A DNA stretch of 64,000 nucleotides from Pigmentiphaga aceris (GCF_008119665.1 NZ_CP043046.1:1302001-1366000), one strand, 5' to 3'. Shown: positions 52,999 to 62,419, numbered from the stretch's first letter. Numbers and translations are program-made. The notes: generated from the sequence alone by a model not told the origin.

Positions 52999-53541
52999 TT
53001 ATTCCGGCAGCCCGAATGCTGCACTGTCCGCGGGGCCTTCAAGCGTTTGCAGCAGCGCGGAAAGATTCGCATCGAGGCTGGCCAGTGCATCAGCAGACAG
53101 GCTCGACAGCAAGTTGTGCTCGTTCTCGACATGCGCCTCGACCGCACGATCGATCAGCACCAGGCCAGCGTCCGTCAACTGCACCAACAGGCTGCGCGCA
53201 TCCTGTTCGTTCGATACGCGCGCGATCAGGCCCCGCATTTCCAGGCGCTTGAGCCGATGCGTCATGGTCCCCGAGGTGACCATCAGCGTCGAGAACAACG
53301 CAGTCGGGCTGAGACAGTGCGGCGCACCGGCGCGGCGCAGCGTTGCCAACATGTCGAACTCCCACATGCTCAGGTCGAACTGGGCGAAGCCCGACTCCAG
53401 GCGCTGATCAAGCAAGGCCGCACATCGCTTGATGCGTCCGATCGGCCCCATGGGGCTGGCATCCAGGTCGGGGCGCTCGCGCTGCCACTGTTCCAGGATG
53501 AGGTCCACCGCATCGCGCGGCTTGCTGGCTGTTTTTTTCAT
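52999..53541 (-). CDS. MarR-family transcription regulator
   Basis: 180 residues from ATG 53541 (TTG at 53574 would run through the operator and is rejected). Winged helix: SMWEFDMLATLRRAGAPHCLSPTALFSTLMVTSGTMTHRLKRLEMRGLIARVSNEQDARSLLVQLTDAG gives the helix-turn-helix and wing. It is divergent from an EamA transporter, and two matching palindromes lie between them, so it most likely represses itself and the transporter until an effector binds. Confidence 0.9.
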   Translation of the reverse strand: MKKTASKPRDAVDLILEQWQRERPDLDASPMGPIGRIKRCAALLDQRLESGFAQFDLSMWEFDMLATLRRAGAPHCLSPTALFSTLMVTSGTMTHRLKRLEMRGLIARVSNEQDARSLLVQLTDAGLVLIDRAVEAHVENEHNLLSSLSADALASLDANLSALLQTLEGPADSAAFGLPE

Positions 53542-53542
53542 T

Positions 53543-53560
53543 TGTCTTGATGTCAAGATA
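53543..53560. promoter_or_regulatory. MarR operator 1
   Basis: TGTCTTGATGTCAAGATA, with perfect core TCTTGA-TG-TCAAGA, next to the MarR start. It shares the half-site TATCTTGA with operator 2. Confidence 0.75.
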
Positions 53561-53578
53561 ATTCGTGTGCACAATCAT

Positions 53579-53600
53579 ATTATCTTGAATTGAAGATAAT
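53579..53600. promoter_or_regulatory. MarR operator 2
   Basis: Perfect inverted repeat ATTATCTT-N6-AAGATAAT, ending 3 bp before the transporter ATG, so a bound protein would block the ribosome-binding/start region or the promoter of the transporter. Confidence 0.75.
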
Positions 53601-53603
53601 TAC

Positions 53604-54476
53604 ATGCACTCCGCACCCGCACCGCGCCAATGGCGCGACATTCTGCTCACGGCCTTGGCCCCCGCCATCTGGGGATCCACCTACATCGTGACATCGGAAA
53701 TACTGCCGCCTGATCGGCCATTCACTGCCGCACTGATTCGAACCCTTCCTGCAGGCTTGTTGCTGTTGATGTTCACGCGACGCATGCCCGCCGGGCAGGA
53801 CTGGTGGCGCGTGCTGGTGCTTGGCGCGTTGAACATCGGCGTCTTCCAGGCCTTGCTGTTCGTGGCGGCCTATCGCCTGCCGGGTGGTCTGGCGGCAGTG
53901 CTCGGCGCGATCCAGCCGCTGCTGGTCATGGTGTTGGCCTGGGCGGTGGACCACCGCGCTCCCGCACAGACAACGCTGTGGTCGGCGGTGGCGGGCGTGG
54001 CTGGCATGGCCATCTTGCTGCTGTCGCCGCAGACGACCTTCGAGCCGATCGGCGTGGCGGCGGCGCTGATCGGTGCGGCATGCATGGCAACCGGGGTCTG
54101 GCTGACCCGCCGCTGGAAAATCGATCTTCCCGTACTGCCGCTGACTGGCTGGCAATTGCTGATGGGCGGTGCCATGCTCGCACCGGTGGCTTGGCTGGTC
54201 GATGCGCCGCTGCCCACCCTGAGCCTGTCGCAATGGGCTGCCTACGCGTATCTCTGCCTGGCGGGCGCGCTGCTCGCCTATGCGCTCTGGTTCCGGGGCG
54301 TGGCCCGGCTGCCCATTGTGGCCGTTGCCTCGCTGGGCCTCTTGAGCCCGCTGTCGGCGGTGCTGCTGGGTTGGGTCTTGTTGTCGCAATCGATCACCGG
54401 CACCGCTCTCGTGGGATTGGTGATCGTTCTGGTAAGCGTCTTCGCCGTGCAATGGACCACGACGCGTGGTCGCTGA
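53604..54476 (+). CDS. EamA/DMT-family transporter
   Basis: 290 residues with ten predicted membrane helices in two EamA repeats (first opens ILLTALAPAIWGSTYIVTSEILPPDRPF, second about residue 150). Such proteins export amino acids, purines or drugs; the substrate is unknown. Control by the divergent MarR suggests efflux of a toxic or aromatic compound (inference). Confidence 0.9.
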   Translation: MHSAPAPRQWRDILLTALAPAIWGSTYIVTSEILPPDRPFTAALIRTLPAGLLLLMFTRRMPAGQDWWRVLVLGALNIGVFQALLFVAAYRLPGGLAAVLGAIQPLLVMVLAWAVDHRAPAQTTLWSAVAGVAGMAILLLSPQTTFEPIGVAAALIGAACMATGVWLTRRWKIDLPVLPLTGWQLLMGGAMLAPVAWLVDAPLPTLSLSQWAAYAYLCLAGALLAYALWFRGVARLPIVAVASLGLLSPLSAVLLGWVLLSQSITGTALVGLVIVLVSVFAVQWTTTRGR

Positions 54477-54824
54477 CGGGCAGGCCTCCTCACACTTTGG
54501 TCGCGGTCGATCATTCGGAAGCCGTCAACTGGCTGCAGAAGCCACGCAAAATCTTGACGGAAGTGCAGGGCATCGCCTGGGCTTGGGGGTGTCTGTGAGG
54601 CTGTGCCGGCTGCGGTCGATACGCTGGATGGATTCTGAAGAACGTGTGCCACGTCGCGAGCACGACCGGGAATTTCCCCTGGCGCAGACTGGTCGGGCAG
54701 GAGGATGATGGGCCGCCCGTCTGTTTGCCCGTCTGTTTGCCCGTCTGGTCTCCCCGACCTATCTGCCCGTCTGTCCGCTGGTCCGCGTGTGGGGTTTCCC
54801 TGCCGTCTCTTCTGCGAGCTGTTC
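54477..54824. other. Intergenic region with 12-bp tandem repeats
   Basis: About 350 bp without a supported gene. The only structure is the repeat listed next. The upstream extension of the lrgA-like frame through this region translates the repeat and is not believed. Confidence 0.5.
54715..54776. repeat. 12-bp tandem repeats
   Basis: GCCCGTCTGTTT (54715), GCCCGTCTGTTT (54727), GCCCGTCTGGTC (54739), and after a 14-bp gap GCCCGTCTGTCC (54765). The array ends 49 bp before the lrgA-like start, so length changes could affect its promoter or leader. Confidence 0.7.
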
Positions 54825-55187
54825 ATGTTTCCGGTGCTTCTTGCCTTCGCCACCTTGGTCTTGTTTCAACTGGCCGGTGAGTTCCTCGCGCGTTGGCTGG
54901 ATCTGCCGCTGCCCGGTGCGGTGGTCGGCATGATCCTGCTGTTCGTCGCGCTGGTCATCCGGGGGCAGGCACCGGCCCCGCTGCGTCGAGTGGCCAGCGG
55001 GTTGTTGCAACATCTGATGCTGCTGCTGATTCCCATCGTGTCGGGCGTGGTCATGCACACCGAGCGTGTGATGCGCGAGTGGTGGCCGTTCCTGGTGTCC
55101 AACGCGGTGGGCGGGGCCATCACGCTTGCGGTAACAGCCATCGTGCTGCGCGCCATGCTCGGTCGCAAGGGGACGGACAATGTCTGA
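54825..55187 (+). CDS. CidA/LrgA-family holin-like protein
   Basis: 120 residues from ATG 54825 (MFPVLLAFATLVLFQLAG). Four membrane segments; typical LPLPGAVVGMILLFVALV and LLLIPIVSGVVMHTERV. It pairs with the LrgB-type protein whose gene overlaps by 8 bp. CidA/LrgA proteins influence murein hydrolase activity and, in some bacteria, pyruvate or other organic acid movement. Confidence 0.9.
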   Translation: MFPVLLAFATLVLFQLAGEFLARWLDLPLPGAVVGMILLFVALVIRGQAPAPLRRVASGLLQHLMLLLIPIVSGVVMHTERVMREWWPFLVSNAVGGAITLAVTAIVLRAMLGRKGTDNV

Positions 55188-55908
55188 GTTCATCCCGAGC
55201 CTCGGCGCGATCTGGTCTGCAGTCCTTGCCATCGGGTTGACCGCCGTGGTCTACCTGGCCGCGCGCGCGGTCTATCGCAAAGCCCGGTATGCGCCGGTCT
55301 TGATTCCGGTGCTGACCGGTTCGGCCGTGGTGGTGGCCGTGCTGATGCTTTCGGGCACCCCGTATCCCGATTACTTCGAGGCCACCGGGCCTTTGCGTCT
55401 GTTCCTGGGTCCAGCCATCGTGGCCTTGGCTGTGCCCTTGTATGGGCAACTGCCCCGACTGCGCAAGATGTGGCTGCCGTTGTGTGTGGCGGTGTTGGTG
55501 GGTTCGGTGGTGGCGATTGTGTCCGGGGTGGTGCTGGCGGGTATGTTCGGCGCATCGCGCGAGATGATGCTGTCACTGGCTCCCAAGTCGGCCACCATGC
55601 CGATTGCGATGATTGCTGCCGAGCGCATTGGTGGGGTGGCGTCGTTGGCGGGCGTGTCGGTGGCGGTGACGGGCATTCTGGTGCTGATTTTTGCCAATCC
55701 GTTGCTGAATCTGTTGCGGGTGCGTGATCCCATCGTGCGTGCTTTTGCGTTGGGCACTGCGGCGCATGCGTTGGGAACGGCTCGTTCGTTGCAGGTCAGT
55801 GAGGCTGCTGGAGCGTTTGCTGCGATGGCGATGGGGTTGAATGGGATTCTGACGGCGTTGCTGTTGCCGATGCTGGCGCATGCGATGCATGTGATGGGCG
55901 TGGGCTGA
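55180..55908 (+). CDS. LrgB-family membrane protein
   Basis: 242 residues. Hydrophobic with about seven helices; family blocks are LFLGPAIVALAVPLYGQLPRLR, LAPKSATMPIAM, and ALGTAAHALGTARSLQVSEAAGAFAAMAMGLNG. Partner of the preceding gene. Its stop lies 42 bp before repeat element B. Confidence 0.93.
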   Translation: MSEFIPSLGAIWSAVLAIGLTAVVYLAARAVYRKARYAPVLIPVLTGSAVVVAVLMLSGTPYPDYFEATGPLRLFLGPAIVALAVPLYGQLPRLRKMWLPLCVAVLVGSVVAIVSGVVLAGMFGASREMMLSLAPKSATMPIAMIAAERIGGVASLAGVSVAVTGILVLIFANPLLNLLRVRDPIVRAFALGTAAHALGTARSLQVSEAAGAFAAMAMGLNGILTALLLPMLAHAMHVMGVG

Positions 55909-56008
55909 CGTTCCCAGCGTTGACTGTTCTTTAGTCGGTCGCGAACGAGTTGAAATTCGCTGTTTGGCCAGTTGCTGGTATCGATTCGAACGTCGCTTTG
56001 TAGCCAGT

Positions 56009-56111
56009 CGCGGGTGCCGGGGGCGCGTCGCCTGCCCCGCTTGACCTAGGCGTCGGGTCTCCGCCCTCCACCTCGTCCAGAAGGGCAGTCGTCACGCCCC
56101 CGACACCCGCG
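56009..56111. repeat. Left-type terminal hairpin of element B
   Basis: 17-bp stem, 56009-56025 with 56095-56111, with a single mismatch (GGTGCCGGGGGCG against the GGTGTCGGGGGCG expected). Same stem class as the left hairpin of element A. Confidence 0.8.
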
Positions 56112-56816
56112 CCTTCAAGATCGTTTGGTTAAAAGCTGATCCCGCCTTTGGGCGTTTGCTGTTCTGCTGGCTGCTTGGTGCTGGACACGGTTCTCGGCAT
56201 TCGATGATCACCATTTTTGATCGCTACGCGGCTGGCCTTGGGGATTGGCTGACCAGGTCGTCACGAAGCGACTCAACGGCTCACCTATCTGGGCGTCCTT
56301 TAGTGGCCTTTTAAATTTCGGCAGTTCGGTACATCACCAATCCTTTGACGGGTGGGGTGACATCGAAGCGGGTGGCCGCACGGCAATAGCATGCGGAGAA
56401 TGGGCGGGGCGCAGGCGGTCGCTGGCTGATTTGGCTTAGATCGAATGTTGCCAAAACACTGTTGAATTGGAAACGCTGCGTCGCGCGATGAATAGCGTCA
56501 TGAAGCCACCTGCCTCTCAGCCCTTCTCCCGCAAGCCTTTTACGTGCGGCCACCCGCTTCGGTGTCACCCCACCACCAAGCAGGCGCGCAAGTTTTCTTG
56601 AGTGGCGTTGCGGTAAAAGGCCGCTTAAAAATCGGCCGAAACGTGAGCCGGAGAAATCGCTTCGTGGCGACCTGACCAGCCAATCCCCAAGGACAGCCAC
56701 GTGGCGCTCAAGAACGGTAGCCATCGAATGCCGAGAACCGCGTCCAGCACCAAGCAGCCAGCAAAACGGCAAACGCCCAAAGGCGGGATCTGCTTTTAAC
56801 CAAACGTCTTTGAAGG

Positions 56817-56919
56817 CGTGGGTGGTGGGGCCGTGGCGGCTGCCCTTCTGGACGAGGTGGAGGGCGGAGACCCGACGCCTAAGTCAAGCGGGGCAGACGA
56901 CGCGGCCCCACCACCCGCG
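56817..56919. repeat. Right-type terminal hairpin of element B
   Basis: 17-bp stem, 56817-56833 with 56903-56919, perfect except one G-T wobble. Same stem class as the right hairpin of element A (GGTGGTGGGGCCG). Confidence 0.8.
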
Positions 56920-56952
56920 ACTGGCTCCAATTACCAAGCTGCCGCCTAATAA

Positions 56953-56991
56953 AATACGGCCCGTCGTGCTGACGCATCGACGGGCCGTATT
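56953..56991 (-). terminator. Terminator of peptide-binding protein gene
   Basis: Perfect 14-bp stem AATACGGCCCGTCG / CGACGGGCCGTATT with 11-nt loop, 32 bp after the stop of the minus-strand gene. On that strand it is followed by TTATTA. Confidence 0.88.
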
Positions 56992-57023
56992 GGCAAACAA
57001 TAGCCTGGTAATTAAGCGCGTTC

Positions 57024-58622
57024 TTACTTCGCCGGCTTGATATCCATCGCCAGCGTATCCTCATCCACACGCGGATTCTGCAAGGTCACCTTGCTCTTCT
57101 GCATTGCCCAGGCCGACATGATCGACGCCACCGGAATCGACGGACGATCCTTCGCCAGAATGGCCGCCGCCTCCTCAAGCTGCTTGCCACGCTTGGCCTC
57201 ATCCATCTCCTGCCCAGCCTCCTGAATCAGCTTATCCACCGCCGGATTCCCATAGCCACTGACATTGAACGAACCCAGTTTCAGCTTCGGATCATTACTG
57301 TGGAACATGCCCGACAAGGTGTAATTAGCTTCACCCGTCAGTGTGCCCCAGCCGGCCATCGCCAACGCATAATCCCCACGCGTGCGTGCCGGGAAGAACA
57401 CCGCGCTGGGCGTAGCAGCAGCCTGCACCTCGATGCCGATGGCCGCCAACATCTGCGTGATCGACGTGCCTACCGCTGCATCACCCGGCAGGCGGTCGTT
57501 GGTGAAACTGAACACCACCTTGAAGCCTTGCGGGTAGCCGGCTTCAGCCAACAGCGCCTTGGCGCGTTTCACGTCAGGCTGCGTCACCTTCAGCGATTTG
57601 TTGTAGCCAAAGATAGTCGGCGTCACGAACTGCGACACCGGCTTGCCCATACCCTCCATGGCCACATCGACCAGCGCTTCGCGGTCCAGGGCCAAATCGA
57701 AAGCTTCACGAACTTTCGGGTCGGCCAGCGGGTTCTTCGGCAGGGCGCTGCCATCCCGCGCCGTCACTTGCGCCACCTTGTCGCGAATGTCGAAAGCCAC
57801 GTAGAACAAATACACGCTTTCGGACTTCACCACCGCAAGTTTGCTGTCGCGCTCCAGCGTGGGCACGTCCGAAGAAGGCACGCGCGAGATCAGGTCAACC
57901 TGGCCGGCCTTCAGGCGCGCAACGCGTGCGGCATCGTTCGGGATCTCTTTGCGAACCACCTTGGCCCAGGGTTCCTTGCCGCCCCAATAGCCATCGAAGC
58001 GTTCCAGCACCAGTTCTTCTTTCGGCGTCCAGGACACGAATTTGTACGGGCCGGTGCCGATGGTTGCCTTGCCTGAATTGAAGCCCTGGCCAGCAGTGTC
58101 GGCGGTGGAAAAGTCCTTCGCGGCGGTATGCGACACCACGAACAGACGGACAAAATCGTTGGGCAGATTCGGGGCCGGGCCGTCGGTCTTGATCTGAAGC
58201 GTCAGCGGATTGACGATCACGACCTCTTTCACGCGACGCACGTAGGTGGTGGTCGGGTTCGGGCCGGTGACCGCCGGAATGCGCTCGATCGAGAACTTCA
58301 CGTCCTCAGCAGTGAAGTCGGAACCGTCATGGAATTTCACGTTCGGGCGCAGCTTGAATTCCCAGGTGGTGGCGTCCACCGAGCGCCAGCTTTCGGCCAA
58401 GCCGGGTTCCAGCTGCAACTGGTTGCCCGACTTCACCAAGGTGTCGAACACATGCTTCACCGCTTCAGCATGGGTACCCACCGCAGTGAAATGCGGGTCC
58501 ATCGACAGCGGGCCGGCCCGCACGCCGATGTTCAAGGTCTGCGCCGACACACCGCCGCACAAGGACAGGGTCAATACGGCGGCGTAGGAAAGCTTGCGCA
58601 CGATCTGGGAAATTTCCATCAT
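57024..58622 (-). CDS. Periplasmic peptide/nickel-type ABC substrate-binding protein (SBP family 5)
   Basis: 532 residues. Signal peptide to about residue 27 (LTLSLCGGVSAQ), mature start TLNIGVRAGPLSMDPHF. Family 5 signatures: HVFDTLVKSGNQLQLEPGLAESW, WEFKLRPNVKFHDGSDFTAEDVKFSIER, and FDLALDREALVDVAMEGMGKP. Binds an oligopeptide-like or opine-like solute for the permease encoded divergently at 59524-63507. Start ATG 58622 with AGGA six bases upstream. Confidence 0.92.
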   Translation of the reverse strand: MMEISQIVRKLSYAAVLTLSLCGGVSAQTLNIGVRAGPLSMDPHFTAVGTHAEAVKHVFDTLVKSGNQLQLEPGLAESWRSVDATTWEFKLRPNVKFHDGSDFTAEDVKFSIERIPAVTGPNPTTTYVRRVKEVVIVNPLTLQIKTDGPAPNLPNDFVRLFVVSHTAAKDFSTADTAGQGFNSGKATIGTGPYKFVSWTPKEELVLERFDGYWGGKEPWAKVVRKEIPNDAARVARLKAGQVDLISRVPSSDVPTLERDSKLAVVKSESVYLFYVAFDIRDKVAQVTARDGSALPKNPLADPKVREAFDLALDREALVDVAMEGMGKPVSQFVTPTIFGYNKSLKVTQPDVKRAKALLAEAGYPQGFKVVFSFTNDRLPGDAAVGTSITQMLAAIGIEVQAAATPSAVFFPARTRGDYALAMAGWGTLTGEANYTLSGMFHSNDPKLKLGSFNVSGYGNPAVDKLIQEAGQEMDEAKRGKQLEEAAAILAKDRPSIPVASIMSAWAMQKSKVTLQNPRVDEDTLAMDIKPAK

Positions 58623-58645
58623 GAAAAATCCTTGCGGTAGGTGGA

Positions 58646-59179
58646 CTAGCGAGAGGGCGTCTGGATGGTTTCCGGCCAGTTCGGCGAATCGACGATCGCC
58701 TTGGCCAGCAATTCATAAAGCATGTGTTGCTCGCCAGGGGTAAGCGTCCCCAGCATCAGTTCTTCGCGTTCGCACATGATCACCATGGCGTCGTCATAAA
58801 TCTTTCTGCCCGCGTCGGTCAGGCGCAGCACATAACTGCGGCCGTCGTGCGGATCGAGATCGCGGCGGATCAGTTGCCGTTCGAACAGCTTCTGGGTGGC
58901 ACGGCTCAGGGTATTGCGGGGAAAACCAGAGCTGCGCGCGATATTGGTGGCGGCAGTGCCGTCTTGCAGGCCAACCGAATACAACACCACAAATTCAGGC
59001 CGGAGCAGCCCGTACTGTTCCTCGATCCAGCCATACACCGCACTGTTGAACTGCAAGGCCAGGTTGTTGATACGGAACGAAAACCAGCAGGGATTTCGCC
59101 ACAGCTTGGTGGCCAGCAGCGTGTCGAGCTTGTCGGCCCCAGGCATTGGCACATGGTCGGAAACAGCGGGAAAACGCAT
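58646..59179 (-). CDS. MarR-type winged-helix regulator
   Basis: 177 residues. Winged helix around PEFVVLYSVGLQDGTAATNIARSSGFPRNTLSRATQKLFERQLIRRDLDPHDGRSYVLRLTDAG. The N-terminal extension (KLWRNPCWFSFRINNLALQFN) is shared by MarR proteins of transporter loci. It lies between the binding protein gene and the divergent permease operon, so local control of peptide uptake is likely. Confidence 0.9.
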   Translation of the reverse strand: MRFPAVSDHVPMPGADKLDTLLATKLWRNPCWFSFRINNLALQFNSAVYGWIEEQYGLLRPEFVVLYSVGLQDGTAATNIARSSGFPRNTLSRATQKLFERQLIRRDLDPHDGRSYVLRLTDAGRKIYDDAMVIMCEREELMLGTLTPGEQHMLYELLAKAIVDSPNWPETIQTPSR

Positions 59180-59523
59180 GGCAGTACCTATGTCGAGACG
59201 GCTCGGTACACCGCTTTTTCGCGAAGCAAAGCAGGGAATGTCACTGAGCTAACTTGTTCCAAATGGATATTGACTAGTCGGTTTGAAGCTGTCAAATTTT
59301 AATTAATAGTTCCATCCGGGAGTATATTTAAATTCCCAAAAAGCATATGGGCGCACCGTTTCAGGACATTTTCCATGCCGACGTCTTTCATTTGCACCAT
59401 GGCTGAGCATTTGATGTCGCCCATATCTGAAAAGGCGCGGGCTGCGCACCGAGTGGGCGCACCGCTGCGCTCAGCTACGGTGTGTTCCTGTTCACAGACA
59501 ATGCCGCGCATGGGTAATGCGCG
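59180..59523. other. Divergent control region of ABC operon
   Basis: 344 bp without a supported gene. It includes an AT-rich core (59294-59345). Within it are an imperfect palindrome, GGGAGTATATTTAAATTCCC at about 59320-59339, and TTGAC ... GTCAA half-sites around 59270-59296. These are candidate promoter and MarR sites; none is certain. Confidence 0.4.
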
Positions 59524-60495
59524 ATGATCGGTTTCCTGATCAGCCGGGTGCTGCAGGCTGCCTGTGTCATTCTGGCCATGTCGGTGCTGGTGTTTCTGGG
59601 TGTCTACGCCATCGGCAATCCGGTTGATGTGCTGATCGCGCCCGATGCCACGCAGGAACAGCGCGCCATCGCCATTGCGCACCTGGGCCTCGACAAACCG
59701 CTGTGGCATCAGCTGGGCACTTTCCTGTGGCGGGCGCTGCACGGCGACTTCGGCAGTTCTTTTGTCTACGACATGCCGGTGGCCGACCTGATCCTGTCGC
59801 GCCTGCCGGCCACGTTCGAACTGACGGTGCTGGCGGTGGTATGCGCCACCTGTCTGGGGGTGCCGCTGGGCATGTACGCCGGCTATCGGCCGCAGGCTGC
59901 GCTATCCCGATTGATCATGGCGGTATCGATTGTCGGATTCTCGGTGCCCACGTTCTGGATCGGCCTGGTGCTGATCCTGGTGTTTGCAGTGCAGTTCGGT
60001 GTGCTGCCGGCCGGTGGCCGTGGTGAAACGGTCGAGGTCTTTGGTGTGCCCTGGAGCTTCCTGACCGCCGATGGTCTGATGCATTTGCTGCTGCCGGCTT
60101 TGAATCTGGCCTTGTTCAAGTTTTCGATGATGGTGCGCCTGGCGCGTGCTGGCACGCGTGAACTGATGTTGACCGACACCGTGAAATTCGCGCGGGCAGC
60201 TGGGCTGTCGGAATTCACGATTCTGGTTCGCCACGTGTTGCGCCTGATCTCCATTCCAATCGCCACGGTGTTCGGGCTGGAATTCGCGTCCACGCTGGCT
60301 TTTGCCGTGGTCACTGAAACCATCTTTTCCTGGCCCGGTCTGGGCAAGCTGGTGATCGATTCGATCACCTCGCTGGACCGTCCGGTGATGGTTGCCTATC
60401 TGATGCTGGTGGCCTTGCTGTTCATCGTGATCAACCTGATGGTGGACGTGGTGTATGCCTTGCTCGATCCCCGACTTCGCAAGGGGCGCGCATGA
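59524..60495 (+). CDS. ABC transporter permease, DppB/OppB type
   Basis: 323 residues with six membrane helices. Opening MIGFLISRVLQAACVILAMS and the EAA loop RAAGLSEFTILVRHVLRLISIPIATVFGLEF are typical of first permeases in peptide ABC systems. GDFGSSFVYDMPVADLI is another family block. The next gene overlaps by 4 bases. Confidence 0.93.
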   Translation: MIGFLISRVLQAACVILAMSVLVFLGVYAIGNPVDVLIAPDATQEQRAIAIAHLGLDKPLWHQLGTFLWRALHGDFGSSFVYDMPVADLILSRLPATFELTVLAVVCATCLGVPLGMYAGYRPQAALSRLIMAVSIVGFSVPTFWIGLVLILVFAVQFGVLPAGGRGETVEVFGVPWSFLTADGLMHLLLPALNLALFKFSMMVRLARAGTRELMLTDTVKFARAAGLSEFTILVRHVLRLISIPIATVFGLEFASTLAFAVVTETIFSWPGLGKLVIDSITSLDRPVMVAYLMLVALLFIVINLMVDVVYALLDPRLRKGRA

Positions 60496-61427
60496 TGTTC
60501 CGTCGTTGGTCCAAGGAACGCTCGGAGGGCAAGCCTGTTGAACAGGCTTCACACGGACAGTCGCCGTTTGCGCGTTTCATTGCCGAGTTCGCCGAGAACA
60601 AAGTGGCGATGGTTGCGTTGCTGGTGGTGCTGGCGATTGTGCTGGTGGCGGTGTTTGCGCCCTTGATTGCGCCGCAGAACCCCTACGACTTGGGGCAACT
60701 GACCTTGCGTGATGCACGCAAGCCGCCCGGTTTTGTTGGCACGGCAGGCTACACCCATTGGCTGGGCACCGACGCACAGGGGCGGGACCTGCTGTCGGCA
60801 ATTCTGTACGGTCTGCGCATCTCGCTGCAGATGGGTCTGCTGGCCGGCAGCATTGCGCTGGTGCTGGGCTCGGTGGTGGGCACGACCGCTGCCTATGTAG
60901 GCGGCTGGGTCGAATCCGTGATCATGCGGGTGATCGACCTGCAACTGTCTTTCCCCGCCGTCTTGCTGGCCTTCGTGATTGCAGCCGTGCTGGGGCAGGG
61001 CGTATGGCAACTGGTGATTGCGCTGGTGGCTGCGCAATATGCGTACTTTGCGCGCACTGCACACGGCGCGGCCTCGGCCGAGCGGCGCAAGGATTACATC
61101 GAGGCCTCGCTGTCGGTGCCCTTGTCGACCGCGCGGGTGGTCTTGCGCCACATCCTGCCCAATTCGCTGCCGCCGCTGATCGTGGTGGCCACTGTGCAGA
61201 TCGCCAGCGCCATCTCGCTTGAGGCCACCTTGTCCTTCCTGGGCGTGGGGCTGCCGCCCACCGAGCCGTCATTGGGCATGCTGATTTCCAACGGCTTCCA
61301 ATACATGCTGTCCGGGCGCTACTGGATCTCGATCTACCCTGGCGTCATCCTGATCGTGCTGATCACGGCCATCAATCTGGTGGGTGACCAGGTGCGCGAT
61401 CAGCTCAACCCGAGGTTGAAGCGATGA
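60492..61427 (+). CDS. ABC transporter permease, DppC/OppC type
   Basis: 311 residues. An N-terminal soluble stretch, then helices; signatures ENKVAMVALLVVLAIVLVAVFAPLIAPQNPY, WLGTDAQGRDLLSAILYGLRISLQMGLL and the EAA loop EASLSVPLSTARVVLRHILPNSLPPLIV. Pairs with the preceding permease. Four-base overlaps on both sides. Confidence 0.93.
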   Translation: MMFRRWSKERSEGKPVEQASHGQSPFARFIAEFAENKVAMVALLVVLAIVLVAVFAPLIAPQNPYDLGQLTLRDARKPPGFVGTAGYTHWLGTDAQGRDLLSAILYGLRISLQMGLLAGSIALVLGSVVGTTAAYVGGWVESVIMRVIDLQLSFPAVLLAFVIAAVLGQGVWQLVIALVAAQYAYFARTAHGAASAERRKDYIEASLSVPLSTARVVLRHILPNSLPPLIVVATVQIASAISLEATLSFLGVGLPPTEPSLGMLISNGFQYMLSGRYWISIYPGVILIVLITAINLVGDQVRDQLNPRLKR

Positions 61428-62419
61428 GCCAGCCACAGACCGGCCACGCGCTGTTGGAAGTTCAGGATCTCGCCACCCATTTTGCAACGCGCGCCGGGGT
61501 GGTCAAGGCGGTTGATGGCGTGTCCTTCAAGGTGGATCGCGGCGAGGTGCTGGGCCTGGTCGGAGAGTCCGGGTCGGGCAAGACCATCACCGGATTTTCC
61601 TTGATTGGACTGCTTGAGCTGCCTGGGCGCATCGTGGGTGGATCGGTGCGCTTCGATGGCCGAGAGTTGGTCGGGCTGGCGCCGGCTGCGCTGCGTGCCT
61701 TGCGCGGCCGTGCCATCTCGATGGTGTTTCAAGACCCGATGGCCACGCTCAACCCGGTGTTGACGGTGGGCGCGCAAATGCTGCTGGCCTTGCGGGCGCA
61801 TGAACGTATCGGCACGGCGCAAGCACGAGAGCGCGCTGCGGCTGCGTTGGGCAAGGTGGGCATCCCTGACCCGACAGCACGGCTTGATGCTTATCCACAC
61901 CAATTTTCTGGCGGCATGCGGCAGCGGGTGGCCATTGCGATTGCCTTGTTGCATCGCCCCGCGCTGATCATTGCGGATGAGCCGACCACGGCACTGGACG
62001 TATCCATCCAGGCGCAGATCCTGGTCGAGATGAAATCGCTGGTGGCCGAAAGCGGCACGGCCATGATCTGGATCAGTCACGACTTGGCCACCGTGTCGTC
62101 GTTGTCGGACCGCATTGCGGTGATGTACGCCGGGCGTATCGTGGAGTCGGGCAAAACTGCTGCGGTCTTGCGCAGCCCGCGCCATCCGTACACGCGTGGT
62201 CTGCTGGATTCCTTGCCCGCGCGTGCGGTGCCTGGGCAAGAGCTTGCCCAGATTCCTGGCACCACGCCGTCCTTGCTGCGCCTGCCGCCGGGCTGTGCGT
62301 TCGCCAGTCGCTGCGCAAATGCCCAGGCTGATTGCCTGGCCGCACAGCCGCCTGTCACCGCCATCGACGGGCGTACCTATCGCTGCTTCCATGCACTGCA
62401 ACCGGAGCTTGCCTCGTGA
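61424..62419 (+). CDS. Peptide ABC transporter ATPase, DppD/OppD type
   Basis: 331 residues. Walker [10 protein letters not shown]-loop [16 protein letters not shown], signature [15 protein letters not shown], Walker [16 protein letters not shown]-loop WISHDL. The C-terminal oligopeptide domain has the Cys cluster [17 protein letters not shown] that binds an Fe-S cluster or metal in relatives. Overlaps the next gene by 4 bases. Confidence 0.94.
   Translation: MSQPQTGHALLEVQDLATHFATRAGVVKAVDGVSFKVDRGEVLGLVGESGSGKTITGFSLIGLLELPGRIVGGSVRFDGRELVGLAPAALRALRGRAISMVFQDPMATLNPVLTVGAQMLLALRAHERIGTAQARERAAAALGKVGIPDPTARLDAYPHQFSGGMRQRVAIAIALLHRPALIIADEPTTALDVSIQAQILVEMKSLVAESGTAMIWISHDLATVSSLSDRIAVMYAGRIVESGKTAAVLRSPRHPYTRGLLDSLPARAVPGQELAQIPGTTPSLLRLPPGCAFASRCANAQADCLAAQPPVTAIDGRTYRCFHALQPELAS

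Larger units (their letters stand above)
55951..56926. repeat. Large inverted-repeat element, copy B
   Basis: Homologous to copy A in the same orientation. Left arm about 56001-56404, right arm about 56518-56926, centre 113 bp, left flank 55951-56000 also shared. Again it sits between convergent genes (lrgB-like and a peptide-binding protein). The centre is largely different from that of copy A, except near the arms. Frames inside (for example 56311-56772 minus) are translations of the repeat and have no independent support. Confidence 0.85.

Noticed and set aside
59299..59742. Minus-strand ORF of 147 codons over the ABC permease start
   Set aside because: Antisense to the permease and across an AT-rich control region; no motif.
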